DNA of 64,000 nt from Prototheca cutis (GCA_002897115.2 BCIH01000003.1:775805-839804), one strand, 5' to 3'. Positions 42,195 to 54,249 are shown, counted from the first letter of the stretch. Notes: generated by a model from the sequence alone, not told the origin. Numbers and translations: made by a program.

Positions 42195-44592
42195 ATGAAG
42201 TTTGCGCACTATATCCAGGGACTGGAGCGGGACTGCCCACCCGAGTGGAGGGGCCGATTCATCAGGTAGGTGCCGTCAGCAGGGAAACATGCCCCAGCGA
42301 CCGCGTGCACCCGAACTCCCATGAGCACCTTTTGTCAACGTTTTAAAACACATTGCCGGGCAGGTACAAGGACCTGAAGAAGCTCCTGAAACCATGCACC
42401 ACGGACGGTCAGACGGGTGCGATGGCGTCGTGCGCCTCTGTCGGAAAGGCTGGCGACGATGCCCAGTCTGCCGAGGACGCCTTTTTCTCCGCGCTTGACG
42501 AGCAGATGGTCGAAGTCGATAGGTGCGTTGGTCTGGGTACCTGTGCATCTTTCGTGGCAGGCAATGCGAGCGTGGACCCCAGCCTAGCATGGAGGACGGG
42601 CGGCGCCTGGGATGAACGATGGTTTGCCAGGGAGGATGGTCTGGGAGTGCTGTTTCATGCCCTCAAAGCTCATGGCAACCTGGGCATCAGCGTGCACAAC
42701 GTTTGCTGTCTGTGCAGCGCCACAGGATGACTGTTACCTTTGAGAAACTGGCACCTTCCACGCCGGCCCCACCCGTCCGACAGGAGTTTCATGCGCCAGG
42801 CCCAAGCCACTATCCATGCCTTTGAGCGAGGGCAGCTTCGGCGCACCTTCCTCTGCCTCTTCCTGCGGCATCGCTATGCAGCGGTGCGTCTGCTTTTGTC
42901 GGGGGACGCGCGCTCGGCAAGGTGCTGCGGATCCCAGTGCCCCGGCCCATTGCTGACGCCCTTTTCATGCCTTCACTGCTTGCAACGATGCGCTTGCAAC
43001 CCCACGCTTGCGACACCGTGCGCAGGATGCCAAGTTGGCGGAGCAGGCCTACTGGTGCCGCAAGTTTGCCAAGGCCAACGCGGTGGCGCTGCGCAAGATC
43101 CTGAAAAAACATGACAAGCTGGCGCGCAACACACGGGGGCGCCAGTTTCTGCAGGAGGCCTGGCAGACGCATGGGACTGCGTGGTCAGGGGAGTTTCTGC
43201 ACAGCCCGCTGCTCGACGAGCTCAAGGCCATCCAGGACGTCCTGGAAGAACAACGGCCGCGTGATGCGGCCAAGAGAGGCAGCGGCGGCTCGGCGCTGGA
43301 AGACGACCGGTCCAGCCTGCTCGATGAACAGCCGCAGTGCCGCAAGCCGGGTACTGCGACGGCCAGCGCAGCTGCCGGTTCCCCTGCGACGCCCACGACG
43401 GCGGTGCTGGCGACGGCTTTGCAAGGCCACCCTCCTCCGCAGCAGGAGAGCGTGGTGGGGAACCCCGGCGGCGCTGCTGTTAAGAGCCCCTTTGACACGC
43501 CCCCTGCCATGAATACCCCTGGCACCACGACGCTTGCCTCTCCGTCCATCCGCAACGGGCCCAGCACTGTTGATGGTGGTGGACCGGCCACGGCCGTCCG
43601 GGTCGGGCCATCCACGCCGCCGGGGGCCCCGCACGTGCCGGCCCGGCTCAACAGGCTGTCGGCCGCTTTGAGCTTTGTGACCAGCAGCAGTCTGCGTGCA
43701 CAGCGCGACGAGGGCCTGGCCGCCATCTGCGAGTCCCCGAGTTTCCTGCTGGATTCGAGCGATATGGAGTGGGAGGGTCTGGGCGCCAATGCGCCCGTGC
43801 ACTCGCTCGACCCCATCCCCTCCTTGCCCACCACCGACGAGCCGGGCTCGCCGCAGCCTGGCCTGGGGGACGGGGGCGAAGGCATGGGCCGCGACGCCTT
43901 TGGCAATGGGCATCATGAAGAGGCCGTTGAAAACAGTGGTCTCGGAAATGGAGGCGCCACGGCCACTGGCTTCGGCGAAGATGCAAACATCGCCGCGCAG
44001 ACCACGGGCAATGTCGCTGGGAAGACCTCCGCGCCGGGTCCCAGTGCGATGACTTCCTCAGCGTCCTCGCAGGCCCAGACGACCTCAGGGGCTCGATTCC
44101 ATGACGCCGACCTCACCTGCCCCATCTGCCTGGACATGATGTACAAGCCCGTGGGTGAGTTTGGGAGTGACAGGCTTTTTTGGTGGCGCTGCTGGAGGCG
44201 AGAAGCGTGCATGTGCCGTCCCTGACACCCCCCCACCCCCCCCAACAACCCCCTCGCCTGCAGCCCTGGCATGTGGACACAAGTTTTGCAAGCGCTGTGC
44301 GTTGAGCGCAGCGGGCTTTGGGCGTGCTGTGGGGACGTTTGCGTCGGTTTGCTCGCACGTGCCGCGACGCACGGTGTGCCCCGAGTGCCGGCAGCCTGAC
44401 GTCTACCGCCGCGCAGTCAGCCTGCGCGGCGTGGGGCGCCTCATCGCAGCACGTCACCCGGAGCAGTGGGACGCCCGCCGCCGGGCCGAGAAGGAATTGG
44501 AGCGGGCGGCCGCAGAGCGCATGCTGGAAAAGGCACGGGACACCTACCGCCCAGTTCTCCGAGCGTCCTCTGTTTACGAACTGCTCTTTTAG
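42195..44592 (+). CDS. SPX-RING E3 ubiquitin ligase (NLA/BAH1-like)
   Basis: Exons 42195-42265, 42364-42522, 42784-42883, 43026-44154 and 44264-44592 join in phase to about 595 residues. Residues 1-165 form an SPX domain: MKFAHYIQGLERDCPPEWRG, YKDLKKLLKPC, a central FFSALDEQMVEVDRSFM helix and ALRKILKKHDKLARN, the basic helix that binds inositol pyrophosphates. Residues about 195-465 are a Ser/Pro/Gly-rich linker. A C3HC4 RING finger starts at LTCPICLDMMYKP and continues LACGHKFCKRCAL ... TVCPECRQPDVY. In land plants NLA/BAH1 ubiquitinates phosphate transporters in response to phosphate and nitrate status, acting at the plasma membrane. The same domain order supports that role here, but the linker makes this protein about 250 residues longer than Arabidopsis NLA. 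Confidence 0.9.
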
Positions 44593-44891
44593 GAAGGGAG
44601 CTTTTCTTGGCTGCCCCCGGGCGATGATCGTGGTAACCCCCCGAGCTGGCTGCGATGGCAGGGCCGCTGCGAGGCATTCCCAACCCCGTTCAACAGCAAA
44701 GCACATCCACCCAAACGAAAAGAATCCCTTTATTCGGCTCCTTTTGCACCGCCAAGAATTCTAGGCTTGCACGCTGCAACACGCGCAAGCTCATCAGAGC
44801 ATCCATCCCCAGAATATCTTGACACCTCGACTGCTGCCCCCTTCGAGCCGGAGCACGCGTGCCTACCTGCTCTGTCGAGAATGCAATGATA

Positions 44892-44893
<2 letters not shown>

Positions 44894-44956
<63 letters not shown>

Positions 44957-44962
44957 ACACAC
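44894..44962 (+). repeat. poly-C run followed by (CA)n
   Basis: About 49 consecutive C followed by about ten CA units. Confidence 0.9.
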
Positions 44963-45162
44963 ATGGCAACGCAATTGTGCGATAACACATGATGCAAGCT
45001 TGTGCAGTGCCATATGTGAGGCACGTTGACCTAGTCTGCCTCCACCTTGCTGGGGAAATCGCCAATGGACGGCCTTGTGCTCACCTGTGAGCCACCCTGA
45101 AGCTCCCTCCGGGGCACAACCGGTTTTCCCACACATTTTCCCCCAAACTCACTTGAAACGCG

Positions 45163-45197
<35 letters not shown>

Positions 45198-45323
45198 NNN
45201 NNNNNNNNNNNNNNNNNNNNNNNNNNNNNNNNNNNNNNNNNNNNNNNNNNNNNNNNNNNNNNNNNNNNNNNNNNNNNNNNNNNNNNNNNNNNNNNNNCCC
45301 CCCCCCCCCCCCCCCCCCCCCCC
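45163..45323 (+). other. assembly gap of 100 N flanked by poly-C
   Basis: C run 45163-45197, N run 45198-45297, C run 45298-45323. A gap of exactly 100 N normally marks unknown length. The C runs on both edges indicate that a homopolymer stopped the sequence reads. Confidence 0.9.
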
Positions 45324-45925
45324 GGCCGGCACATGCATTCCAACCGTTTCCTCTCACACTGCCTCCTGCACGTCTGCGATCGTGCCAGTTGGCGTGCTCT
45401 GCGACGTCACTCTGAGACCTGTGGGCCTCAGCTTTTTTGGCAAGCCACCATGGCAGCTTGTGTATGCACTGAAAGCCGGGTTGGCACCTGGCCTGCTGCT
45501 TGATCTGCATGCATCTTTCCGCCCAACAACATTTCGCCTTGTTTTTGAGTCAAGCCCCGATGGCCGATGGTCCCCCGTTTTCCTTGATCCCAATGTGCTG
45601 CCCTTTTGTCCCCTTTCTTCCCTAGTACGTGCAGTAACATCGCAGCATCTTGAGAACACGGCGGCATGCATCTCTCCTTTAAGAGCAGGGTTGGAAGGGG
45701 GGAATGGCGGGGCCCAAGGGGCTGCACTGGACATGGAGTCCATTTGGCGGGCCCCCCTGGTAAACATTCCAGATGGGAGAGGTATTCTTTGGACCAAGGG
45801 CAACCACACACATGCACAGGTTTGCATGACGTTCTGTGAGGCCCATGCAGGACAAATGCCAAACCCACCGGCCCATCACCCTTTTCTGGCCCGCAATGGA
45901 CACACACAGAGACGAACCAGCCACC

Positions 45926-48900
45926 TCAGGGAGCTTTTTTGTGGATGAGCCCCGGGCCGTACTCTTGGTACTCGGCCTTGGACAGCCACATCTGCTGGAA
46001 GGAACCCAGACTGGCCAGCACGCTGCCGCCAATCCACACGCTCTGGCGACGCTCCAGCGCATTGGGCGGTGAGGTGACCTGCAAGCGGGGGCCGGGGGGC
46101 GCGGCGCGGCGGTCCAACATGGCAAATGCTGATGGATAATGGCATGCATTGCATCACAGGCAGCGTCCCTCGCCCCCCTTTCTTCACACGCACACAATAC
46201 AGAACATGCATGCCTCCAACCCATTAACCCCTCCACTGCTCGGGTACCTTGACACGGGCCATGGCCGGGGCAACGGCGGTGAGCTCGCGCTCGAGGCGCT
46301 CCCGCAGCGTGGCGAACCCGGCCGTCCCGCCCACGAGAAGGGCGTTGGCGTACAGCTCTCGCCGGGCATCGACATCGCAGCGAGAGATGGCGTCGTTGAC
46401 GAGGGCGTGCAGTGCCACCGGCGGCGCGGCCGCGCCGCCGGGAAGGCAGTCGCCGTATGCCTTGAGCAGCCCAGGGTCAAACAGCGACTCGGGGATGGCA
46501 AACCGGTGCGCCCCAATCTGAATCTCCTGCACGTCGTGGTGGGCGTCTTGTTGTCGTTACCATTGGAGATTTCAATGGTGATTTGTCAGTGCTTGTTTGC
46601 TTTGTGTGCACATGCACATGCGCATGCGTCTGTCTGGGNCGGGGCGCATGCGGCAGAGTGGTTAGTGGTAGAACTTTCCATCCACTCATCCATCCATCCA
46701 TGTGCCTGTACACCAGACTGTCTCACCTGGCCGTCGGGCAGCTCGTAGGTGACCTGTGGGATGCTGGCATTCTCCTCGGGGTCAAACGCCGCGTCAGACA
46801 CACGACACACTGCATGCTTGATATCAGAGGCAACCTGCTCTAGCGCATATGAGCGGTAGCTGTCTGTCACCGCCACCGCATGCAGCTCGCCGTCCGCCCG
46901 CCGCACTTTCCTTGGCTCGTACTTGACCTGAAGAGCATGTTCGTGCGGGTGGGTGGGTGGATGCGGGGTGTTCAGTGTGAGGGAGTGCATCTCCGGCATC
47001 GCACCCCACGCCTGGCGCCCCTTCACCCCCCCGCCCACACACTCCCAACGAATGAAATCCTACTTCAAACTGGCCCGGCGACGTCTCAACTCGAGTAAAG
47101 TCAAAGCGGGGGTGCACCTGCGTCCCCGCTGCCTGGACGGCGTTGAGCAGCGCCCGCGACAGCGTGGCGCCACCGATGGCGCTCCGGACAGCAGACTTTT
47201 GCAGGACATAACCGTCGTGAACGGCAGTCACTGCAGTGACAATGTGTTGTGTTTGGGATTGGGAGACGGTGTATGTTCGTATTGTTTGTGTGCGTATGTG
47301 TGTGTGTGTGTGGGGGGGGGGGGCGGGGGGCGCAGGCTACATGCAACGCGCCTCACGAAAAAGCTGCGGCGAGGTTGGCCTAGCTGTTTCGGACCGGTTG
47401 TGGCTTCAAACGTGTATCTGATGCCGCTTTCTTGCACAGAGAGAAGGCTGTCCTTGACGCTGATCGCTGCAGGGCTGGCAGGTCCGGGTTCTGTCTGGCG
47501 TGTGGGTTGTCGGAGCATTTGCAAATCACCCGAGCGCGCCCGCGCCCTGGCGCGTCGTGTCCACCAGCGAGACGATGCCCCGGACGGCACGGAACAATGT
47601 GGCCGTGGTCCCGCCCGCTCCATCCCGCCTTGCTCTCTCGCTCACTCCCAGAATTCATCCTGAATTGGGTTGTGATCAGCCAAGGATCTATCATGAGTGA
47701 GGCTGTGAACCCCAAGGCCTATCCCCTGGCGGATGCCCAGGTGCGCGGTCGGTTTTTGGGGGGGTGTTTCCCCGGGGCGCTCCGCGGACCTGGACATGCA
47801 CATGCATTGCTCGTTTGATGCAGAAAACGTGATAGGAAAACATGGCGGTGTGGAATAGACGGGAGAGGAGCCTCCGAACCATCCCCCTGGCCGCCGGGAC
47901 CGGGAGGGCGGCTCCAATCCCTCCCCACAAATCCCCCCCAATAACAGACCCGACTCAACACCCGACTCAACACCCGACCCCCCAACAAACACCCACCTAC
48001 CTTTGCAGCTGACCAACACCATCCTGGACATTGTCCAGCAGGCCAGCAACTACAAGCAGCTGCGCAAGGGCGCCAATGAGGCCACCAAGACGCTCAACCG
48101 CGGCATCTCCGAGGTCGTCATCATGGCCGCAGACACCGAACCGCTGGAGATCCTGTTGCACCTGCCTCTGCTGGCCGAGGACAAGAACGTGCCATACGTC
48201 TTTGTGCCCTCCAAGGCTGCGCTGGGCCGTGCCTGCGGCGTCTCCCGCCCCGTCATCGCCGCCTCTGTCACGACTAACGAGGGCAGCCAGCTCAAGTCCC
48301 AGGTCCAGCAGCTCAAGCTCGCCATCGAGAAGCTGCTCATCTGAGCTGGGCACTGACTGGCGTGCGCGGTCGGCTGCAACTCTGGTTCTGACAGTACCAC
48401 TGCTTTCCTGCTGGACGAGTCGCTGACGGCGCCGTCCACCGTGCTGTCGTTGGCTTCCACTGCACTGCTGTAAAATCCGATCCAAGGGAAAAGACCGCGG
48501 CACGTGCCGGTCCTGCACCCCACCCAGCACACACAAAACCCCCAAAATGCCATGCATGCAGTCCCATCCAGATGGGCACAGCTGTCGAGCCTCCAAAACT
48601 CCATGCCACCCCACGCCCCCTTCTCACCCATGGTCTGCTCGTGACCTGCGTCCACGACCAGCGCCGACTGGCGGCCCGTGGCAAAGGAGCTCAGAACCGC
48701 ATTCTTGGCGATGAACAGCGCTGCAGAGTGGCAGCAGGGCAGCAGGGGTTGAGGGGAAGGGAACGCCAGCATGTCCTCGGGACGTGGGCCCTGTACCAGA
48801 GAGCACCCTCGAGCCACATGCATGCAGGGCACGGCTCAAATTTGTCTACCCTATCCTTCAGGCATCACATATACAGTACACCCCAGAACATGCAGACCCA

Positions 48901-49776
48901 GACATGCCACCATCCAACCCCCCACCTGGTGTGCCAAACTTTTCAAACAGCAGCTCCACCATCTTCTCCCGCACGGGCCGCGGAGTGATGGAAGGCTCCG
49001 CCATCAACAGTGGGTTCTGCTCGGGCACGAGTCGCAGCTGGTGCCTGTGGGATGGGCACGTCCAAGGGGGACGTAAGTGTGAGATGCGGAGGAATGTGGC
49101 AAGCGGCCCAAGTGGTGTGCAGGCTCGGCACAACCCCCCTCACACTCGGTGCAGCGTGCACCTGAAGGCATGGTCGTAAATGGCTTCCACAGCATCCCAG
49201 TCGTCGAGGATACCATCCTTGAACACAGATATGACCTGGATGCAGGTGTGACAGGGGAATGCTGTCACTGGCTGGTCTCCCGAGGGATGGGGCACACACC
49301 GGCTTCCCGACCATGTCATCACACATGCCCAAATCCCATTGCACGACACATGGGTCCGTGCCTGATGCCATTCATATGCATGCAATGCAGGTGACTGCAG
49401 CCAGGGTGGCACGCATCCACCCTGCAGAGGATGCCCACCAGTCGACCATCAGTGCCACCCATCATGCTCACCTCCATGTTGTCCTGTGGCAGCGCCAAGT
49501 TGGCATTGCCGACCTTGAACTGCCTCTGTCCGTCCACTTGCATGTCCGCGCCACCCTCGCTCCCCCCGCAAGCCCCCACCGCGGAGGTGAAGATGTGCTT
49601 GGGGGTGTCGTCCCCTGCATAGCCCACCTTCACCTGGTAGGTCCCGAGGTCCAGCACCACAGCATTCACCTCATCTACGCAAAAACAATGGAGAGAAAAT
49701 GGCTCAATACTGAGATCGAGGTCGATTCATGGCCAGGAACGAGCCGCACGGCGCCATGCGTACCTCCGCCATACAT
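45926..49776 (-). CDS. ARP4: nuclear actin-related protein 4 (ARP4/BAF53-like)
   Basis: A shared subunit of INO80, SWR1/SRCAP and NuA4-type chromatin complexes. Nine minus-strand exons (49776-49764, 49674-49472, 49235-49162, 49044-48926, 48720-48628, 47230-47064, 46927-46727, 46526-46248, 46078-45926) join in phase to about 433 residues. The start [15 protein letters not shown] is diagnostic of ARP4. Further blocks are [65 protein letters not shown] and [19 protein letters not shown]. The second phosphate loop, DSGDG in actin, reads DAGHEQT here, so nucleotide binding may be weak. The intron between exons 5 and 6 (48627-47231) contains the whole SNU13 gene on the other strand. The 13-base first exon is supported by phase and homology. 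Its head-to-head neighbour RABGGTA starts about 365 bases away. Confidence 0.93.
47693..48344 (+). CDS. SNU13: U4/U6.U5 snRNP and box C/D snoRNP protein SNU13 (15.5K, NHP2L1)
   Basis: A kink-turn RNA-binding protein of the L7Ae family that nucleates both U4 snRNP and box C/D snoRNPs. Exons 47693-47740 and 48009-48344 join in phase to about 127 residues, the canonical length. Conserved features are [20 protein letters not shown], the RNA-binding loop [40 protein letters not shown] and [25 protein letters not shown] lies about 125 bases after the stop. The gene lies entirely inside the fifth intron of ARP4 on the opposite strand. Confidence 0.96.
48469..48473 (+). terminator. TGTAA poly(A) signal of SNU13
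   Basis: TGTAA about 125 bases after the SNU13 stop and before the ARP4 exon at 48628, so the SNU13 transcript can end within the ARP4 intron. Confidence 0.5.
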
Positions 49777-50141
49777 GGGGCCGGGGGTGCTGGCTGCGGC
49801 ACCCGGCACACCTCGTCCTCCGCCCGATCAGCTCGGCAAGCCTCTCCCAATGGATGACGATAAACCGATGGTACTCGAAATATTCTGTTGCATCAGCGCG
49901 ACACGGCGAATGTTGCCAGGAACTGGGACTGGGCACTGATAAAGCGAACGGAGTGGACAGATGGGGCGGGGGGGCCTGCCGGCTGATGACACGGATCAGA
50001 TCCAATCAGCGCCTGTTTCAAAACAGACCCTCCTGGCACGCACAAACTCCCGCGTCCCTGGTTCGCACAACAACTACTGAACACATTCAACCCAGGAATG
50101 CTTCCAAACGGGTGCAGCGCTGATCTCCCGGAGTAGACACC
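49777..50141. promoter_or_regulatory. divergent promoter region of ARP4 and RABGGTA
   Basis: The start codons of the two genes are head-to-head about 365 bases apart. No specific element is identified. Confidence 0.4.
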
Positions 50142-51787
50142 ATGCATGGTCGTCCCCGTGTCAAGGGGCCCCCTGATCCTGAGAGGGTGAAGGCAGCAGC
50201 CCAAAAGGTGCGGGTGGAGCCCGGTCCTGTCGCGATCACGGACGAGCATGAGCATGTCCCGAAGGCATGAAACGCCAGAGAATTCCCTACTCCCTGCTGG
50301 ACGCCGCAGGCAGCGCTGCTTGGTCAGCTCAACGACGTGGTGCTTGGGGCACGGCAGGCTGATGGCAAGGGCAAGGCGGCTCTGCAGGCCTCCTCCAAGC
50401 TGCTGGAGCTCAACCCAGAGGTGTACACGGCCTGGAACCACAGACGGGAGCTGCTGGGACCCACACTGCATGCCGGGGGTGCGGTGGTTCTGGCTGCCTG
50501 GGAGGGAGGTATCAACCAGATGTATGTCGGTTGGATTGCGTATGCTGTGTGGCTGGGGTCAATGGATATGTTGCGCTGTGCTCGGACAACCCGCTCAACC
50601 AAACAACTGCATCGCCACACATGTCCAGGCGAGGCTGCCGTGAGTGCTGCCGAGGGGGAGCTGGCACTGACGCAAAAGGCGCTGATGAGAAACCCCAAGT
50701 CATACGCGGCATGGCACCACCGGTGCTGGGTTGTGAAGCGCAGGCTGACGTCGCTGGAAGCTGAGCTGAAGCTGGTGGAGGCGCTGCTGGACGCGGACGA
50801 ACGCAACTTTCACGGCTGGCTCTACCGCATGTTCCTGGCAGAGGTGTGTGTGCGCATGATTCCAGCTGTCGTGCTCGTTTTAAGAGGGCAGTGGTCCCCA
50901 AATGACTCCCCCCGGCCACCAACCTGCACAGCGCATCACCTCCCCCTCTCACCATGCCTGCAGCTGATGGGCATGCCGGCGGAGCGTGAGCTGGAGTATG
51001 CGACACTCAAGATCCGACGCAACCTTTCGAACTACTCGGCCTGGCATTTTCGGTCCAAGATGCTGGCGCTGCTGCACGGGGAACCGGGGACTGGAGCTAC
51101 TGAATTGGGAGGTGATGCAGCAGCCGGCGCTATACCAGGGTCCAACACGACCGTGCTGCTGCTGCCGGCGCCTGTGCTGGAGCGTGAGTTTGAGCTGGTC
51201 AGTCAGGCATTTTTCACGGAGCCTGAGGACCAGAGCGGCTGGATCTACCACCGCTGGCTGCTGGGTGCGTGGAGGGAGTGCAGTGGGATGGTATGAATGT
51301 TGGGGCAAAGGGTTGCGGGAACAAAGGGGTGTTGTGTGTGTTTTCCTTGAGGCAGCAGTGGTGGGCGCAGTGCCCGTGCATCCGAGTTCTATCCCCCTTC
51401 CACGGTGCTGGCGCATCCGAGCATGCCCGATGACACAATCCGCCGGCCCACCTCTATCCCTGAGCCAACGCTGCCCCCCAAAAAACCTTCCCCGCAGACT
51501 GCTGCATGGCCCGATGGCGTGCCACGGAGGGCACGGCCGGTGAGATCCCGGTGCGGGCCCAGCTGGGCAAGGCCCTGGAAGGACAGCTGGTCATGGTGCA
51601 GGAGCTGCTGGACATGGAGCCCGACGCCGTCTGGCCGCGCAAGCAGCGCGCGCACATGCTCCATCTGCAGGCCCGAACAGGGATGTTTGGTGATGCAGCT
51701 GACGAGGCCAAGGCGGCGTGGCGGGAGCTGGCGACACTCGACCCGGCTCGGGCAGGGTATTACCGCTACATGCTTTCCACTGCCTGA
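50142..51787 (+). CDS. RGTA: Rab geranylgeranyltransferase (type II) subunit alpha
   Basis: With the beta subunit and Rab escort protein it attaches geranylgeranyl groups to Rab C-terminal cysteines. Exons 50142-50207, 50310-50478, 50629-50843, 50964-51264 and 51498-51787 join in phase to about 324 residues. It starts MHGRPRVK, as in animal and plant homologues. Prenyltransferase alpha (PFTA) repeats are seen as LLELNPEVYTAWNHRREL, LMRNPKSYAAWHHRCWVV, DERNFHGWLYRM, IRRNLSNYSAWHFRSKML and DQSGWIYHRWLLG. A C-terminal segment (LDMEPDAVWPRKQRAHML) follows. There is no Ig-like or leucine-rich-repeat part, as in yeast and unlike mammals. Donor of exon 2 was chosen by phase; the repeat at that boundary is slightly longer than usual, so the junction is less certain. 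Confidence 0.9.
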
Positions 51788-51992
51788 ATTTTCCACTTCA
51801 TCCTTGAATCCTCTGTACAGTATTGCCACACTTTCTTGAAATAGGAGTGAGAAAATGCGGGCTCAACAAACTTTATCATTCGTTTAAATGGACCCAGCAG
51901 GGCTGGGGGGTGCTGGCGGAGCGCACAGCGCCGGCCATCCGGCATGGGATATCCCCTCGCGTGAACAGCGGCCCACTGCCCGGCTCCTTCAA

Positions 51993-53096
51993 TCAGTTCT
52001 CCATGGCTACCGCGGCGGAGCGCTGCTTTCGTCGCGCTTTCTTGAGCTTGCGACGCTGCGCGGCATCCATCGTAGGCGCCTGAGGTGGCGGCGCCGGCAT
52101 AGTGGACTCCAGGTGATTCCGCACCGCTGCCAGCGGGTCTGCCTGGAATGCTGAATGTGCCAGGACTTCCTGCAGCCTTGGAACCTCGGCCTTGCTGCAG
52201 CAGGGAGGGGGTGGGTGGGTGGGTCGTAGTGGTTAGTGGGTAGGTGGGTTGGGTCGAGTAGCCGTGGGCATGCTGGGTGCATGAACCACGATGTGCGGCA
52301 AGTCCCTTTGCCACGGTCTCCCCCCCCTCCTCCCAGCCCCCAACAGGCCACAGGCACTGGGGGTTTGAAACCGTCGATGTCAGCGACTCAACGACAGCAG
52401 CTGTCCACCCCTCTTGGCCCCCCAACTGTGCCCTTCCGGCAACGTTAACATCAGCACACACCTCACTGCCTCGCGAGCACGCAGCGTCTTGAGACCCTTG
52501 CGTGGTTTGGCGAGCTTGGTGGCTGGCGTGCCTTTGCCGGCTGCGGCCGCCTCTGCCAGGCTCTCTACCAGCCCGGAAAAGTCGGTCAGCGTTGCGCCAC
52601 GCTTTCTCCGCCGTCTGACCCCGGGCGCAACCTTCTTCTGCGTGGCAGCTTTGCTCGCCGCCAACTCTGCGAGCCAAGGGGGTGGGCCGCATGTCTACGA
52701 CTGGACCGAGACATGCATGGCTTCGCGTCATGTCATGTCTCAAGATTCAAGGGGTCTGGCTGCGTGCGCAGAAATGCAGCTCCATCCCAGAGGCAACCCC
52801 GGGGCAGGTCGACCCTGACACACCGGTCCTCACTCTCTAGGAAGCTGGCTTTCTTGACCAGTTTTCGCTGAACATGGGCAGGTGCCGCCGGCTTCCCGCC
52901 CTTTTTCTGGCCCAAACGCGTGGCCTGCAGGCGATGAGGGTGTGCGCGGCTGCTCTGGAAGTCCGGGCGGGGATGCCATGCTTGGCCAACTGCGTACCCG
53001 CGACAAGCCGACAGGTAACCGGAGTAACAATGGCCCTCCAGTGGTACTCACATCCGTTCCTACTGATTTCCTGACTATTTTACGAGACTTAACCAT
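51993..53096 (-). CDS. SLX9: SLX9-like ribosome biogenesis protein
   Basis: Minus-strand exons 53096-53052, 52924-52834, 52666-52462 and 52194-51993 join in phase to about 180 residues. It is basic (Lys/Arg-rich) at both ends, with MVKSRKIVRKSVGTD at the start, KPAAPAHVQRKLVKKASFLE, a central RRRRKRGATLTDFSGLVESL, and the conserved C-terminal block LQEVLAHSAFQADPLAAVRN followed by RKLKKARRKQRS. That last block matches plant SLX9-like proteins I remember. SLX9 acts in 40S subunit assembly and export (ITS1 processing) in yeast; the role is by family. The third intron could also use a donor six bases earlier with a shifted acceptor, which would drop three residues. It is convergent with RABGGTA across about 205 bases. 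Confidence 0.75.
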
Positions 53097-54249
53097 TTTT
53101 AGGATGCCTCCGGGTATCTTAGAGCGTCTGATGTGCTAGCATGCTCGCGCCATGCATGCACCGCTCCCGCAGGCTCCGAACGCTCGACACCACGGCGCAA
53201 ACTGGACCCTCCGCTACTGGAATTGGCACAGAGTACAATGCTTGAATCAAATAAAATCATTGGCGGAGGACCAGCGCACGTGTTATGTGGAAGCGAACGG
53301 TGTCCATTGCCCATCGGGAGTTCTGGGTCAGAACAAAGAGCGAGGCGGGCTGGCCGGCAATGGGCTGGTGAGCTCCTGCCCATAGTGAGGCTCATTCGGC
53401 AACGCATCACCGCGATCGACCGAGCGGCATAACCCATTTTGTATTTATTTACATTGAGTTCATTGCTGGTCCCTGGTCCATCAGGAATGGGTGCGTGGTC
53501 GACAAACGCTCCCCACCACCCATTCATGAGTGGCGCCGGATGGGGCCTGGATCCCGTCGTTGGATTGGAGCAATGACACGCAGTTATCAATATAGTTGAG
53601 TGCATTCTGCAGGCGTCATTGTTTTCCCGTGCTAATGGGAGCCGCATGTTCGCTTGTGGGTGCATACCGCTGGCAATAACCGGGACTGGAGTTGGGAAGC
53701 TTTAGGCAATCGACAACTTCCCCGGACCGGCCCGGGCGGCCTGCCTTTCTTGCCTTCCTCCCACGGCCGAGGGAGCAGCGGAGTTTTCAAGAGATGGGTC
53801 GTATCGAGCCAAAATGCCTCGCATTCGTCAGAAATCCCATTGCATTATTACAATCATATATATATATATATATATTAAAGTTTCGTCACTAGCACGGTGT
53901 TCCCATCCGGTAGGGGGTAGCAGTCCCATCGGGTTGGCCCGTACCCAACCCCCCCAGACCGCACTTGAGTGTGATGCTGTAGTCTTGATTCAAGTCCCAA
54001 CAGCGTCTGTATATAGGTACGTTGGAACATTTTCATGCATTGGTGGCGTCTGTGGCTGGACTTGGGCCTTGTGTGCATTCTGGGGCGGTGGCCACCGGGC
54101 GGTGCAGGGGTCGCCCGGCTACTTGCCCCCACCCTTTTGGCAACACGCACCGCTGGCCCCTACTGTAACTTCCGTCCCCCCTTGTCCCCTAGACATATTC
54201 GCCTTAGCAGATCTTGTCTACGGGGTATTGTCTGCGAGGACCTATTACA
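53097..54249. other. divergent intergenic region
   Basis: No supported gene. It contains a (TA)n run at about 53856-53875 and must hold the promoters of SLX9 and the subtilase gene. Confidence 0.35.
53856..53875 (+). repeat. (TA)10 microsatellite
   Basis: Alternating TA run, conspicuous in otherwise GC-rich sequence. Confidence 0.8.

Larger units (their letters stand above)
44593..45925. other. repeat-rich convergent intergenic region with an assembly gap
   Basis: It holds the 3' ends of the SPX-RING and ARP4 genes, a 49-base poly-C run followed by (CA)n, and a 100-base N gap with poly-C on both sides. No gene is supported; a gene lost in the gap is possible but the flanks show no exon. Confidence 0.4.

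Noticed and set aside
48628..48720. Alternative ARP4 exon 5 donor at GCAG|GTCACG
   Set aside because: It keeps phase but deletes nine residues, while the longer exon keeps exactly the length of other ARP4 proteins up to VHDGYVLQK.
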